Shown here piece by piece: positions 63,397 to 64,000 of a stretch of 64,000 nt of DNA (positions are counted from its first letter, which is position 1; each line of letters begins with the position of its first letter). The stretch comes from Methanomicrobium sp. W14 (GTDB lineage: Archaea; Halobacteriota; Methanomicrobia; Methanomicrobiales; Methanomicrobiaceae), in the NCBI RefSeq assembly GCF_017875315.1, contig NZ_JAGGMM010000002.1, forward strand, positions 248,001-312,000, written 5' to 3'. The notes beneath the pieces are model-generated. The model saw only the letters and a program-made list of their open reading frames with translations, was not told the origin of the DNA and made no database searches. Both the position numbers and the translations under genes were made by a program.

Positions 63397-64000
63397 ATGG
63401 GAGAATATAGTTTAAAGTGCCCAAAATGCGGCTCGGTGTTTGAGGACAAATACACCAACAGTTGTCCTGACGGCTGCAGCTCGCTGATTAAGGCCGAATA
63501 TAAACAAAAAAAGCTGAGGATACGCGACCTTCCGGGAATGTTTCGTTATCATGACTGGCTGCCGGTCGAAGACTGCCGCAATGTCGGGACAAAACCTGTA
63601 ACCTACAAGAGCAGGGAGCTTTCAAGGGAGCTCGGGATCAAAAACCTCTATATCTGTTTCAACGGCTACAACCCGGATATAAACGCGGCCGTTAAGTCCT
63701 GCTCCTTCAAGGAGCTTGAGGCTGTTCCTACAATGCTCCGGATGAAGGAGAAAGGTTCCGGAATCATACAGGTGTCTTCTGCTGGAAACACTGCACGTGC
63801 GTTCTGCGAAGTCTCAGCCGCTACAGGTATGCCTGTAATTGCCGTCGTTCCTAAGTATGCGAAGGACAATATCTGGACGACAGTCCCTGCCGGTGACGTT
63901 CTCATGATAACGGTCGACGGGGACTATACCGACGCGATAGAGTTTGGAAACAGGCTCTGCTCAATAAACGGAGTCGTTGCGGAAGGGGGAGCAAAAAATC
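63397..64000 (+). CDS. Cysteate synthase, N-terminal part
   Basis: 201 codons are present, and the gene runs off the end of the window. It is a threonine-synthase-like PLP enzyme that makes cysteate from phosphoserine and sulfite, the first step of coenzyme M synthesis in Methanomicrobiales and Methanosarcinales. N-terminal zinc ribbon-like LKCPKCGSVFEDKY, PLP lysine in AAVKSCSFKELEAV, and SSAGNTARAFCEVSA are seen. ATG 63397 is 14 bp after the DUF39 gene. Threonine synthase is the alternative, but the sequence MFRYHDWLPV fits cysteate synthase. Confidence 0.85.
   Translation, partial: MGEYSLKCPKCGSVFEDKYTNSCPDGCSSLIKAEYKQKKLRIRDLPGMFRYHDWLPVEDCRNVGTKPVTYKSRELSRELGIKNLYICFNGYNPDINAAVKSCSFKELEAVPTMLRMKEKGSGIIQVSSAGNTARAFCEVSAATGMPVIAVVPKYAKDNIWTTVPAGDVLMITVDGDYTDAIEFGNRLCSINGVVAEGGAKN

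Overview
The window comes from a methanogenic archaeon, most probably of the order Methanomicrobiales. Genes pointing there include CofH (coenzyme F420), archaeal-type riboflavin synthase RibC and lumazine synthase, an S26B-type signal peptidase, the AblA/AblB pair for N-epsilon-acetyl-beta-lysine (a methanogen osmolyte), a DUF39 'methanogenesis marker 16' protein beside cysteate synthase (coenzyme M synthesis), and many PAS signalling proteins. TATA boxes 26-28 nt before several ATG codons show leaderless archaeal transcripts. Other genes carry strong Shine-Dalgarno (SD) sites. No phage, complete insertion sequence, CRISPR array or rRNA was seen.

Layout. 1-5200: 3' end of ilvD, a potassium-channel remnant, a zinc-ribbon protein, a membrane polyferredoxin, two conserved proteins of unknown role, an acetyltransferase. 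5400-14350: PAS protein with a P-loop-less KaiC-like partner, 14-TM exporter, lipoprotein hydrolase, DUF362 ferredoxin, tRNA-Gln followed by a probably imported kinase-like gene, and a membrane CHASE/PAS protein. 14800-30000: signal peptidase and cofH, recQ, a soluble chemoreceptor, TPR proteins, flavoprotein, DUF123, metallo-hydrolase, thiC, DedA, purE. 30000-38000: a 26-residue membrane peptide, aminotransferase-ribC, ablAB behind a structured leader, ribH, a second aminotransferase and two tandem small exporters. 37950-39009 is gene-poor. 39000-47250: ArsC-like phosphatase, DUF2703-like protein, a complete sensor kinase with two response regulators, then Yip1, a CARDB-type surface protein and a MacB/FtsX-type ABC transporter. 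47250-59600: GerW/DUF2953 operon, orphan DNA methyltransferase, TrpB2, NAD-kinase-like protein, DUF1805, PAS protein, iron alcohol dehydrogenase, copper P-type ATPase, HTH regulator. 60000-64000: a tight operon of ABC ATPase, GTPase, Fe-S protein, DUF39 protein and cysteate synthase.

Most notable points. (1) Three genes appear to start at near-cognate codons (ATT 1860, ATT 14343, ACG 56098), each 7-8 nt after a GGAGG site; the usual ATG choices cut into conserved or membrane segments. (2) The last operon links coenzyme M genes to an uncharacterised ATPase/GTPase/Fe-S trio. (3) Three PAS proteins end in the same short domain that resembles a histidine-kinase dimerisation helix but has Asp for His and no ATPase domain. 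(4) A 26-residue hydrophobic peptide has its own promoter, 5' hairpin, ideal SD and terminator-like hairpin, and resembles type I toxins.
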